From Hexactinellida sp. DTS-2022 (lineage: Eukaryota; Porifera; Hexactinellida), in the NCBI GenBank assembly GCA_028753945.1, contig JAPNXP010000002.1, forward strand, positions 3,472,001-3,536,000: 64,000 nt of DNA. The letters are read 5' to 3'. Numbering within the stretch: the stretch's first letter is position 1; every line of letters begins with the position of its first letter. The notes under the pieces were generated by a model. That model was not told the DNA's origin. It did not search any database and saw only the letters and a program-made list of their open reading frames with translations. Both the position numbers and the translations under genes were made by a program. Positions 14,450 to 22,538 of this stretch are shown piece after piece.

Positions 14450-14676
14450 GGGGACGCTGCATTAGTTCGAATTTTGAAGGTTGTCAATAGTTCGAATTTC
14501 AATGGTTGTCATTAGTTCGACTCACTTTTTTGGAGGTTGTCATTAGTTCGACTCGGTTTTACTAGGGTTGTCATTAGTTCGACTCGATTTTACTATAGTT
14601 GTCATTAGTTCGACTCGATTTTACTAGGGTTGTCATTAGATCGACTCGATTTTACTTGGGTTGTCATTAGTTCGAC
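14450..14676 (+). repeat. Left foldback arm, proximal tandem repeats
   Basis: About seven ~30-bp units, each containing GTCATTAGTTCGACTC or a variant and separated by short variable spacers (TTTTTTGGAG, GGTTTTACTAGG, GATTTTACTAGG). The outermost two units use TTCGAATTT in place of TTCGACTC, and the outermost units of the right arm do the same. Confidence 0.9.
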
Positions 14677-15462
14677 CATGGCCTACTTAATATACTGCTA
14701 TATATGTTCCCGAGAAGGCCAAGAAAGAAGAAGGCCAGTTTCTAATTTTCATTTTAGGATAAACTATGACTCCTATTGTTGTTATTTGCATTGTATATGG
14801 GGTAATCAACCATTGCGAGTCCATTAGAACCACTTTTGAGAATCTCAGATTTGTGGTTACGCTATTTAGGCGCCATTTAATGATGACACCACAAATATAC
14901 AAAAATATAAAATTTTAGTCTAAAGAACTGCGAGAAAATGAAATAATTTGCTAATATACTTCGAATACATTTTCCGGATATATAATGATAATGAATATAT
15001 ATAAACCAGCAATTATATACGTTTTATGTACGAAAATAGTAAGTTTTAATTCGAATACTACTTGTATTTTAGCATGTGGTTGCTTTATAATTTTTAATTT
15101 TTATTAGAATGTCGCCATTTTGTGATTTAGTAGCCTTTGGGGTATGAAATATATCCCTATTTAGTATTCCTATTATAAAATTATTAGAAAGTAGGAAGAA
15201 ACAGAAATTTATGATATTTGAAAAAAATTCATTTTACCATAAATTGTTACCGTCATCATTAAATTGCGCCTAAACAGCTTAACCACAAATCTGAGATTCT
15301 CAAAAGTGGTTCTAATGGACTCGCAATGGTTGATTACCCCATATACAATGCAAATAACAACAATAGGAGGCATAGTTTATCCTAAAATGAAAATTAGAAA
15401 CTGGCCTTCTTCTTTCTTGGCCTTCTCGGGAACATATATAGCCGTATATTAAGTAGGCCATG
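14677..15462. mobile_element. Nested 786-bp long-TIR element with 7-bp TSD
   Basis: It is inserted in the left foldback arm. GTTCGAC is present at 14670-14676 and again at 15463-15469, so the arm repeat unit is duplicated as the TSD. The termini are 211-bp inverted repeats (14677-14887 and 15252-15462) that differ at only a handful of positions and begin CATGGCCTACTTAATATAC. The ~364-bp interior is AT-rich and noncoding. The short frames over the TIRs (for example 15264-15452 and its mirror) are the same DNA read in opposite directions, not genes. The family is not recognised; a 7-bp TSD is known for Galileo. Confidence 0.85.
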
Positions 15463-15469
15463 GTTCGAC

Positions 15470-15965
15470 TCGATTTTACTAGAGTTGTCATTAGTTCGAC
15501 TCGATTTACTAGGGTTGTCATTAGTTCGACTCGATTTACTAGGGTTGTCATTAGTTCGACTCACTTTTTAGGAGGTTGTCATTAGTTCGACTCTCTTTTT
15601 AGGAGGTTGTCATTAGTTCGACTCACTTTTTAGGAGGTTGTCATTAGTTCGACTCTCTTTTTAGGAGGTTGTCATTAGTTTGACTCACTTTTTAGGGGGT
15701 TGTCATTAGTTCGACTCACTTTTTAGGAGGTTGTCATTAGTTCGACTCTTTTTTAGGAGATTGTCATTAGTTCGACTCTCTTTTAGGGAGGTTGTCATTA
15801 GTTCGACTCTCTTTTTAGGAGGTTGTTATTAGTTCGACTCTCTTTTAGGGAGGTTGTCATTAGTTCGACTCTCTTTTTAGGAGGTTGTTATTAGTTCGAC
15901 TCTCTTTTAGGGAGGTTGTCATTAGTTCGACTCTCTTTTAGGGAGGTTGTCATTAGTTCGACTCG
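15470..15965 (+). repeat. Left foldback arm, distal tandem repeats
   Basis: About seventeen ~29-30-bp units of GTTGTCATTAGTTCGACTC with spacers of the CTTTTTAGGAG and GATTTACTAGG types. It is one array with 14450-14676, split by the nested element. Confidence 0.9.
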
Positions 15966-16169
15966 TCAGAAACCGAAGAAGAATTACCTACCAACATTTA
16001 TAGTAATTGTGTCATTTGCTTTACTCCTCGAACGACAACTTGGATATTTTTACCATGCAGGCATGCACACTGCTGCACTGAATGTCACAAAACAATTGAG
16101 GAGCTTGGGCGACCTTGTTCCATCTGCCGTACACCAATAGAAAATAGTTTCCAAATCTTCACAAATTAA
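15966..16169 (+). CDS. RING-finger coding segment without a start codon
   Basis: The frame beginning TCA at 15966 is open for 67 codons to TAA at 16167-16169 and encodes a complete C3HC4 RING finger. The metal ligands are C15 and C18 (CVIC), C31 and H33 (LPCRH), C37 and C40 (CTEC), and C51 and C54 (PCSIC), followed by RTPIE. An acidic SETEEEL stretch precedes it. RING fingers of this type bind two zinc ions and usually recruit E2 enzymes in ubiquitin ligases. There is no ATG, and an in-frame TAG lies just upstream in the repeat arm. The segment therefore looks like a terminal exon or a captured gene fragment in the centre of the foldback element. An AG that could act as a splice acceptor lies at 15968-15969 but has no clear pyrimidine tract. 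The longer 74-codon frame over this place is a different, meaningless frame. Confidence 0.65.
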   Translation, partial: SETEEELPTNIYSNCVICFTPRTTTWIFLPCRHAHCCTECHKTIEELGRPCSICRTPIENSFQIFTN

Positions 16170-16380
16170 GTCATTTATCATATTGTGTTTCCTTATTTAT
16201 CATATTGTGTTTCCTTTGTGTTTTCCTCATTCTTATACTTTTGGTTATATTATCTAATTAATAACAACCTACCTAAAACCGAAGTTGACTAATTCATTAA
16301 AAAAGGGCCAATATTATGAATAATTAATTAATTATTCTATAGTTAATGACTCGTACAATATTCAGGAATTAGTCAAAAAC
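16170..16380. other. Noncoding remainder of the foldback centre
   Basis: AT-rich DNA with a direct repeat TTTATCATATTGTGTTTCC at about 16175-16213. No open frame was found. It could hold the 3' untranslated part of the captured RING segment, but no AATAAA signal stands out. Confidence 0.4.
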
Positions 16381-17125
16381 ACGAGTCGAACTAATGACAA
16401 CCTCCTAAAAAAGAGTCGAACTAATGACAACCTCCTAAAAAAGAGTCGAACTAATGACAACCTCCTAAAAAGTGAGTCGAACTAATGACAACCCCCTAAA
16501 AAGTGAGTCGAACTAATGACAACCCTAGTAAATCGAGTCGAACTAATGACAACCCTGAGAAACCGAGTCGAACTAATGACACTCTAGTAAAACCGAGTCG
16601 AACTAATGACACTCTAGTAAAACCGAGTCGAACTAATGACACTCTAGTAAAAACCGAGTCGAACTAATGACAACCTCCTAAAAAAGAGTCGAACTAATGA
16701 CAACCTCCTAAAAAAGAGTCGAACTAATGACAACCTCCTAAAAAGTGAGTCGAACTAATGACAACCCCCTAAAAAGTGAGTCGAACTAATGACAACCCTA
16801 GTAAATCGAGTCGAACTAATGACAACCCTGAGAAACCGAGTCGAACTAATGACACTCTAGTAAAACCGAGTCGAACTAATGACACTCTAGTAAAACCGAG
16901 TCGAACTAATGACACTCTAGTAAAAACCGAGTCGAACTAATGACAACCTCCTAAAAATCGAGTCGAACTAATGACAACCATAGTAAATCGAGTCGAACTA
17001 ATGACAACCCTAGTAAAACCGAGTCGAACTAATGACACTCTAGTAAAAACCGAGTCGAACTAATGACAACCTTTGAAATTCGAACTAATGACAACCCTCA
17101 GAATTCGAACTAATGTATGCACCCC
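16381..17125 (-). repeat. Right foldback arm, tandem repeats in reverse orientation
   Basis: About 24 units of GAGTCGAACTAATGACAAC, the reverse complement of the left-arm unit. It has its own higher-order duplication of about 273 bp: the variant AACCCTGAGAAACCGAG is at 16551 and again at 16824 within matching blocks. Confidence 0.9.
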
Positions 17126-17159
17126 GTATACAGGTCTGGCCAGGGCATCTGCTACGGAG

Positions 17160-17330
17160 AAAAAAAATATAATAAAAAAATAAAGGCATTGATTCCAATA
17201 CAGAGCCACTATACTATAGTATAGTCGGCACAGTAATAAAGGCAGTGATTCTAATACTGGGCCACTATACTAAAGTATAGTCGGCACAGTAATAATATAC
17301 CAAAGCACTAAGACCAATACTGGGCCAGTG
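17160..17330. repeat. ~65-bp tandem repeat with a palindromic core
   Basis: The palindrome-like core GCCACTATACTATAGTATAG occurs at 17205 and, slightly varied, at 17261. It is followed each time by TCGGCACAGTAATAA and preceded by GGCA(T/G)TGATTC. A third partial unit ends at about 17335. The same core recurs at 28128-28157. Confidence 0.75.
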
Positions 17331-17670
17331 AAGAAGAAATAAGAATGAAGAAGAAATGCCATTGTACATGAAATGGTCTATTCTTCAGTGCTGAACATTG
17401 TTGACCAGCTTCAGAAGCGGATTGCTCACCTTGAGGGTATACAAGGTTTGAGTATATAACATTATTATGTTATGATCATGTTCCTAACTGAGTAACTGTA
17501 CAGTGTATGTTTTATTTTTATTTTATACATTAATTTTTGTAATTTTTTGAAATAATATGTATGTTTCATACATATTTTATCAACTCAGGGTCCAAATAAA
17601 CTAGTTTTACCCTTCCGAGTTAGGAGGGGCAGTCTGAAGGACAGTTAGGCAGTTCTGCTATTTAGTTACG

Positions 17671-17721
17671 GATAATACATCATAATACATTATACAGTAT
17701 AATGTATTATGATGTATTATC
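17671..17721. repeat. Perfect 51-bp hairpin (24-bp arms, 3-bp loop)
   Basis: Positions 17671-17694 and 17698-17721 are exact reverse complements, with CAG as the loop. The sequence is almost pure A/T with regular CAT/ATG spacing. It abuts a second perfect hairpin. No transposon termini were recognised around it. Confidence 0.85.
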
Positions 17722-17745
17722 AATGAGTATAATTTATACTCATTG
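17721..17745. repeat. Perfect 25-bp hairpin (11-bp arms)
   Basis: CAATGAGTATA and TATACTCATTG flank the loop ATT. It shares its first base with the end of the preceding hairpin. Confidence 0.8.
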
Positions 17746-18698
17746 ATCAAACCGTTGAATTATACAACAATTGAACATTTTATACAGAGTTTATCATTAT
17801 TGTATAGTATACAAAGCGAATTGCAGATATTTAAATTCAATAATATATACTTTCCCTCAATAGGTTACTGGAGATTTAAAGTTGTATGTTGTAAACCGGT
17901 GTTCATAAAAGCTGATCAGAAAGTGGAAACTGGCAGATTTGATTAACGGTAACCCACCTCTATACATGTGTACTATTACCCGGATTCCGGGTTAAGTCCG
18001 GATAGTTCCGGATAGCTCTGGGCCATCCGGAAATGTCCGGTGGCGGGTGGTCTTTACGCCTATGATACTTTTGCAGAGACAATATGGTTACAAGGTTTCA
18101 TTTTGGTGCGAAAATCTGGATTTCAATCTTCCTACTGGCGCCAAATTGAATGCATTTCATTACACCAAATTGTCAATTTAGGTCTGCAAAATTAAGGCGC
18201 TAAAAATTAGGCCGCTAGTTGGAACCTTTGTAGAACCTTTGGTGTAACCAATAACTGATGATATTTCAATGAACGATAAATCTAGATGCAGTTACCTATA
18301 TTAGGAAATATTACTTTATTGTAATGCTGATTAGAAAAACACTTTGAATATCTCCATCTTCCTAAATATATGAATATGGTATACTAGTACTTAAAAGTCA
18401 ATTCAGATAGATAATTCATATCATGGAATGTAAACTTACATATTTAGCTCCATTCTCAATTTGGAAAAACAATCGCTAGTTCTCCAATCAATTCGTTGCT
18501 GGCGAATATCGAAATGACGTCACTTATCAATCTAGAGTAAAGGTCTGATTTTTATTATACCATGTATTCGTACTTATTTAAGGAACAGATCTAACTTACG
18601 TTACTGTAGCTTTTGGCGGATTTGTATCGGCCAGAACAACAATAGTCGTTCAGCTAAATATTGAAATAATAACTTATAAATAAAACGTACTATTGTTA
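17746..18698. other. No recognised gene
   Basis: AT-rich DNA. Around 17983-18040 a cluster of TCCGG/CCGGA motifs can pair locally (CCGGATTCCGGG and GTCCGGATAGTTCCGGATAG). A 67-codon frame at 17743-17946 has no motif and begins inside the hairpin. I see nothing else. Confidence 0.5.
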
Positions 18699-18700
18699 TA

Positions 18701-18858
18701 CAGTGGAGTTGCTTTATTAGCAACTCCCCATTAGCAATAATATTGCTTTATTAGCAACCGATTTTCGGGTCCCAAGCGTGATAATACTGTTAATTTCATT
18801 CCCCTATTAGCAACCAGATTTAGTGGCAAACACGTATGCTATTAAGCGAACTCCACTG
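18701..18858. mobile_element. pogo-like MITE, TA target
   Basis: The 158-bp element starts CAGTGGAGTTGCTTTATTAG, and its other end read inward starts CAGTGGAGTTCGCTTAATAG. TA flanks both sides (18699-18700 and 18859-18860). The CAG terminus and TA duplication are those of pogo/Tigger-group elements. The body repeats ATTAGCAAC several times. Confidence 0.8.
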
Positions 18859-18860
18859 TA

Positions 18861-19402
18861 TTTTCAATTAAATTTCTATATTTATTTACCTGGAAAATAA
18901 TCTGTTGCAATCTCTATGCTATTTCCCTCAACTATTATATTTGTATGTCTATCAGCACTCACTTGAGTGATAACTATATAATCACATCTAGATATTAAAT
19001 AAATAAAATATTATAACTAGTATATTAAACATTTTTCAGTCTAGTTACCTATATCTAGGGAAATGTAGAGAAGTAGAGTTATTCCTGTTGATACATTTAC
19101 TTTCAAAAGAACACTCTGTAATATCACTTATTTTGTAGTGGAATTGAAACCTATACAGAAATCAATTTTGTTCATATTATCCGGAAATTCGTATTACTGT
19201 AATCACTTGCATACATTAGGATATTTAGGTAAATTAAACTGACATTTCGCCTTATCCGTGTTCACAATAACGCGAGTCTATTGTCAATTAATGTGTTATT
19301 CACAATAATAATGTATGCCAAATTCATCGCCTTACCATTGAATTGAAAGTTGATATCATCGTTAAAAAGAATTGACTCCAACAAAAGATGAAAGAATATA
19401 CA
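18861..19402. other. No recognised gene
   Basis: AT-rich DNA with short random frames only. Confidence 0.5.
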
Positions 19403-19410
19403 AGTTAACC

Positions 19411-19578
19411 CAGGCACGGATCCACCGGGGGGGTGCGGGGGGGTGCGCACCCCCCCAACTCTTCATGAGATTGGACTCAAGAGACTGTCATATTTCACAG
19501 ATAGCTAAATTAGAGTAATAATTACGCTATGGTTTAAATTTGCACCCCCCCACTAATTCTAGCCTGGATCCGTCCTTG
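19411..19578. mobile_element. hAT-like MITE with perfect 8-bp TSD
   Basis: AGTTAACC is at 19403-19410 and 19579-19586. The ends are CAGGCACGGATCCA and, read inward from the right, CAAGGACGGATCCA. The interior has runs of G and C (about 19426-19457). An 8-bp TSD with a CA terminus is the hAT signature. Length is 168 bp and there is no coding. Confidence 0.88.
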
Positions 19579-19586
19579 AGTTAACC

Positions 19587-20949
19587 TAACTTGCTATGAG
19601 GCCATATTGCTGAACTTTGGATTGGACTGAGCAATTCATTGACTTGCAGAAATCAAAATACAAATATATTTTAGTTCCAATTTTATAAACAGTACTATAT
19701 TACGAAAGGTACAAGGGCTAGAGTCGATTTCCTGCCGTCAGCGCATAGTTAATACATTAAGTTAACATATAAGGTGCAGTAGAAGCAATCGAAAAACTGG
19801 ATTCCCTTGGGAAATCTAGCTTTAATAGAATAAGTATATTACAAAGCTAAAATAGAACGCATGTGTTGTTTGCTTGGGTAGCTTAATCCTCTCCATATTT
19901 ACATCCAACTCTCTAAGTGAACGATAATTGGCTTCGTGAGCTAAATCTTCTATGTGAAATTAACATAAGTCATGTACAAGCATATAATATAGAAACAAAA
20001 TTAGTTATATATGGCCTCCTCCTCCCCTACAGCCACATTCCAGTCCTCTCCATTTATAAATGAACATACTGCACTGTTATGTTAACAGACCGCACTACGT
20101 AGGCTCCGGTATGGTTGGTAGGGCCCTGGACATACCAATAATTTGTTGATTCTCTATTTAACCAATTGCAAATTGAAAATTGTCACCCAAGTCCCAATCA
20201 ATCTACAAACCCAAATAAAAATGGGTATACAAATCCACATCCGGAATCTACGCCCCTTATACAGACAGCACTACAATAATAATCCAACGTAATTTAGCCA
20301 ATAAATTAACTAGAAACTCACCTGTATTGAATTCCAATCCTTGTGTTTCGTCCCGGCCTGGACTCGTCAGTTGCGTTGCCTTTCCGCAATACACTTTAGA
20401 TGGAGAAGTGTTGGTTGGAGTGTTACGTAATAATTCGCCACTGGGGATGTGCCGTTGCAGGTTGCGTTACCATTATCTGGGCTCACCATGATAGGGATTG
20501 CGTAGCCTGTATAACCTCGAGCAGAGGTCCCCAACAAGGTTCGATGTACCTTGCCTTTGAGCGCTTTCGAATGGAATAAGTGCAGGAGGAAATGTACTGT
20601 GAACTACAAAACGTTCAAAAGGTTAATAGAAGAGCAAAGACGTAGTAGCGAGTATGTTAAAAGTAGCTAGCATTCTGAAATTAGAATCTATGGAAGGCAT
20701 TGGAAGCTAATTTTGAATCTCTCAAATAGATAGGCAATTAATTTCTAATTAGGCGTGGTCCTTTCAAGTACTAAATAATTGTTGTTGCCATTGATTAACT
20801 ACGAGAACCAGATTGTGTAAATCTGACAATAGATTCGAATATCTGTTGGTAAACTACTATACACTGTATACAGACATACAATTTCAAAAAATACATCAAA
20901 TCTATACAATAAATTAAACACAATTAATCTTCATATATTTATATATCAA
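19587..20949. other. No recognised gene
   Basis: Mixed-composition DNA; 20310-20620 is somewhat more GC-rich than its surroundings but has no open frame with a recognisable motif. I see nothing else. Confidence 0.5.
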
Positions 20950-21130
20950 GGGCAACAGGGTATTTTGTGTCTGGCTCGGATAAGTTCGAGTTTTGAACAA
21001 AAATTAACACCTAATGACGTAATTGTCACATTTTCAAAATTGTGGAAATCGGCCCAATTAATCATAACTCATACGCTATAAGAGAAAGTATAATATAATA
21101 TGCATATTTATTGTACCAACATATCCCCAC
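20950..21130 (+). repeat. Copy of the 43-kb palindromic repeat, left part
   Basis: It matches one arm of the large inverted repeat at 42843-43928: GTCTGGCTCGGATAA, TTCGAGT, then AACACCTA and TGACGT...TTGTCAC in the same order. It is interrupted by the insertion at 21131-21900 and continues at 21901-21965. Confidence 0.75.
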
Positions 21131-21900
21131 CAGTGATGTGCTCCGTTACTAGTAACGAAGGAACGGTAACGGTAACGGTAACGGAAAGTAACGGTACGGG
21201 CGTCGCGGAGTAACGGTAACGGAAAGTAACGATACGGGCGTCGCGGAGTAACGGTAACGGAAAGTAACGGTACGGGCGTCGCTGAGTAACGGTAACGGAA
21301 AGTAACGATACGGGCGTCGCTGAGTAACGGTAACAGAAAGTAACGGTACGGGCGTCACGGAGTAACGGTAACGGAAAGTAACGGTAACGGAAAGTAACGA
21401 TACGGGCGTCACGGAGTAACGGTAACGGAAAGTAACGATACGGGCGTCGCGGAGTAACGGTAACGGAAAGTAACGATACGGGCGTCGCGGAGTAACGGTA
21501 ACGGAAAGTAACGATACGGGCGTCGCTGAGTAACGGTAACGGAAAGTAACGGTAACGGAAAGTAACGGTACGGGCGTCACGGAGTAACGGTAACGGAAAG
21601 TAACGGTACGGGCGTCATGGAGTAACGGTAACGGAAAAAAGTAACGGTAACGGGCATCCGTTACTTTTAACTAGTTACCGTTATCTTTAATCAGTCACTC
21701 TTACCATTACATTACCGTAACACAGCAACCGTTACTAAGTTAAACTTATTCCATTGCCATTACAGTTACATTAAATAAGGTAAACTGTACTGAATAAAGG
21801 TAAACGGCTAAATTAACAAAAGTAACGGACTAACGGTAACGGGAGAAAAAAAGTAACGGTAACGGAGTAACGGAAGATTTAGTAACGGAGCACATCACTG
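21131..21900. mobile_element. hAT-like MITE carrying a 38-bp minisatellite
   Basis: The ends are perfect 19-bp inverted repeats beginning CAGTGATGTGCTCCGTTAC. It sits inside a copy of the 43-kb palindromic repeat, between ATCCCCAC and TCCCCCAC (7 of 8 matching), which fits an 8-bp hAT duplication. From about 21160 to 21640 the interior is a tandem array of a 38-bp unit made of GTAACG blocks plus a GGGCGTC segment. The right third has the same motifs in the opposite orientation. The 143-codon minus frame across the array is only the repeat being read. Confidence 0.85.
21160..21640. repeat. 38-bp GTAACG/GGGCGTC minisatellite
   Basis: About a dozen units. CGGGCGTC recurs every 38 bp (for example 21197 and 21235) with occasional extra GTAACGGAAA inserts. 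The unit combines copies of the terminal GTTAC motif of the host MITE, so it probably grew from the transposon end. Confidence 0.9.
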
Positions 21901-22538
21901 TCCCCCACCCAAAATCACGAATATGCTTACTCATTGATAAAATGACATCACCATGATAATGCACAGAGTCTTTATTATAATCGAGGTGTAGTATATAGTA
22001 TTTGAAACCGATTTCAGCCAATAATGCAAAATCCTTGTATCACCAGCTCTCTCTGATCGTGATCCCGAGAACCTGGGTTTAAAAAACAATTCCCGAGACT
22101 AAAGATTAAAAACCCTACTTATTATCCCTACAACACAAACTACCATCATGATCCATCAACAATAAGGTACATGTATAATGAATCAATGATACACCTAGAA
22201 ACTCGAAGGAGGAAGGTTTTCAATTAAATATTCTTCGACTGAATGGAGTTAATTCAAAAATCAACCAAAAAGCTATCTTCAAAGAAGCATAATTGGTATA
22301 CAAGTGAGTGACTTTATTAATTTTAAGTAAGAATACATATAGTTGTTGTTACAATAGTAACGGTGGTCGAATGAGGCCGGTAACACCAAATACGAACAAA
22401 CAAAGTCGGAAAACGGACCTTGTGAAGTGAACCCACGCTAAGTGACCGAAACCGAAATAGTTGTACTAAATAGCTGCAAATTCGTACCTATTTTGATTAA
22501 TAAATGGATCGAGTAAAGGTAAAAATTGAACTCACATA
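21901..22538. other. Continuation of interrupted repeat, then the gene's 3' flank
   Basis: 21901-21965 continues the palindromic repeat family (AAAATCAC, ATATGCTTACTCA, CATCATGATAATGCA). The remainder shows no gene. On the minus strand, AATAAA (22313-22318 as TTTATT) lies about 220 bp downstream of the stop codon of the transposase gene at 22539-25034 and could serve as its polyadenylation signal. Confidence 0.45.

Larger units (their letters stand above)
14450..17125. mobile_element. Foldback (Galileo/FB-like) element with 8-bp TSD
   Basis: Perfect 8-bp direct repeats GTATACAG lie at 14442-14449 and 17126-17133. The ends are inverted: GGGGACGCTGCATTAGTTCG on the left and GGGGTGCATACATTAGTTCG read inward from the right. 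Each arm is a tandem array of ~29-31-bp units built on GTTGTCATTAGTTCGACTC, forward on the left and reverse on the right. Ignoring a nested insertion at 14677-15462, the arms are about 723 bp and 745 bp. The 415-bp centre carries a RING-finger coding segment. Arms of tandem repeats resemble Drosophila FB and Galileo elements. Galileo is a P-superfamily element, but the superfamily of this one is inferred only. No transposase is encoded. Confidence 0.85.

Noticed and set aside
14687-15551. Frames of 62-79 codons on both strands that resemble each other
   Set aside because: They are the two TIRs of the nested 786-bp element read in opposite directions.
15916-16140. 74-codon ATG-started frame over the foldback centre
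   Set aside because: It lies in a different frame from the RING segment and its first part is arm repeat. The RING frame has all zinc ligands, so this one is a shadow.
15470-17115. CRISPR-like array of ~30-bp repeats
   Set aside because: There are no unique spacers of constant size; the whole unit repeats, the arms are inverted, and an 8-bp TSD marks a transposon in eukaryotic DNA.
20955-21000. Possible tRNA-like B box (TTCGAGT) suggesting a SINE
   Set aside because: No matching A box at the right distance, no tail repeat, and the full family is a palindrome with TA flanks at 42843-43928.
21149-21580. 143-codon minus frame rich in PVPLLSVTVT repeats
   Set aside because: It is a translation of the 38-bp GTAACG minisatellite in a MITE. 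Its length follows from the repeat having no stop in that frame.
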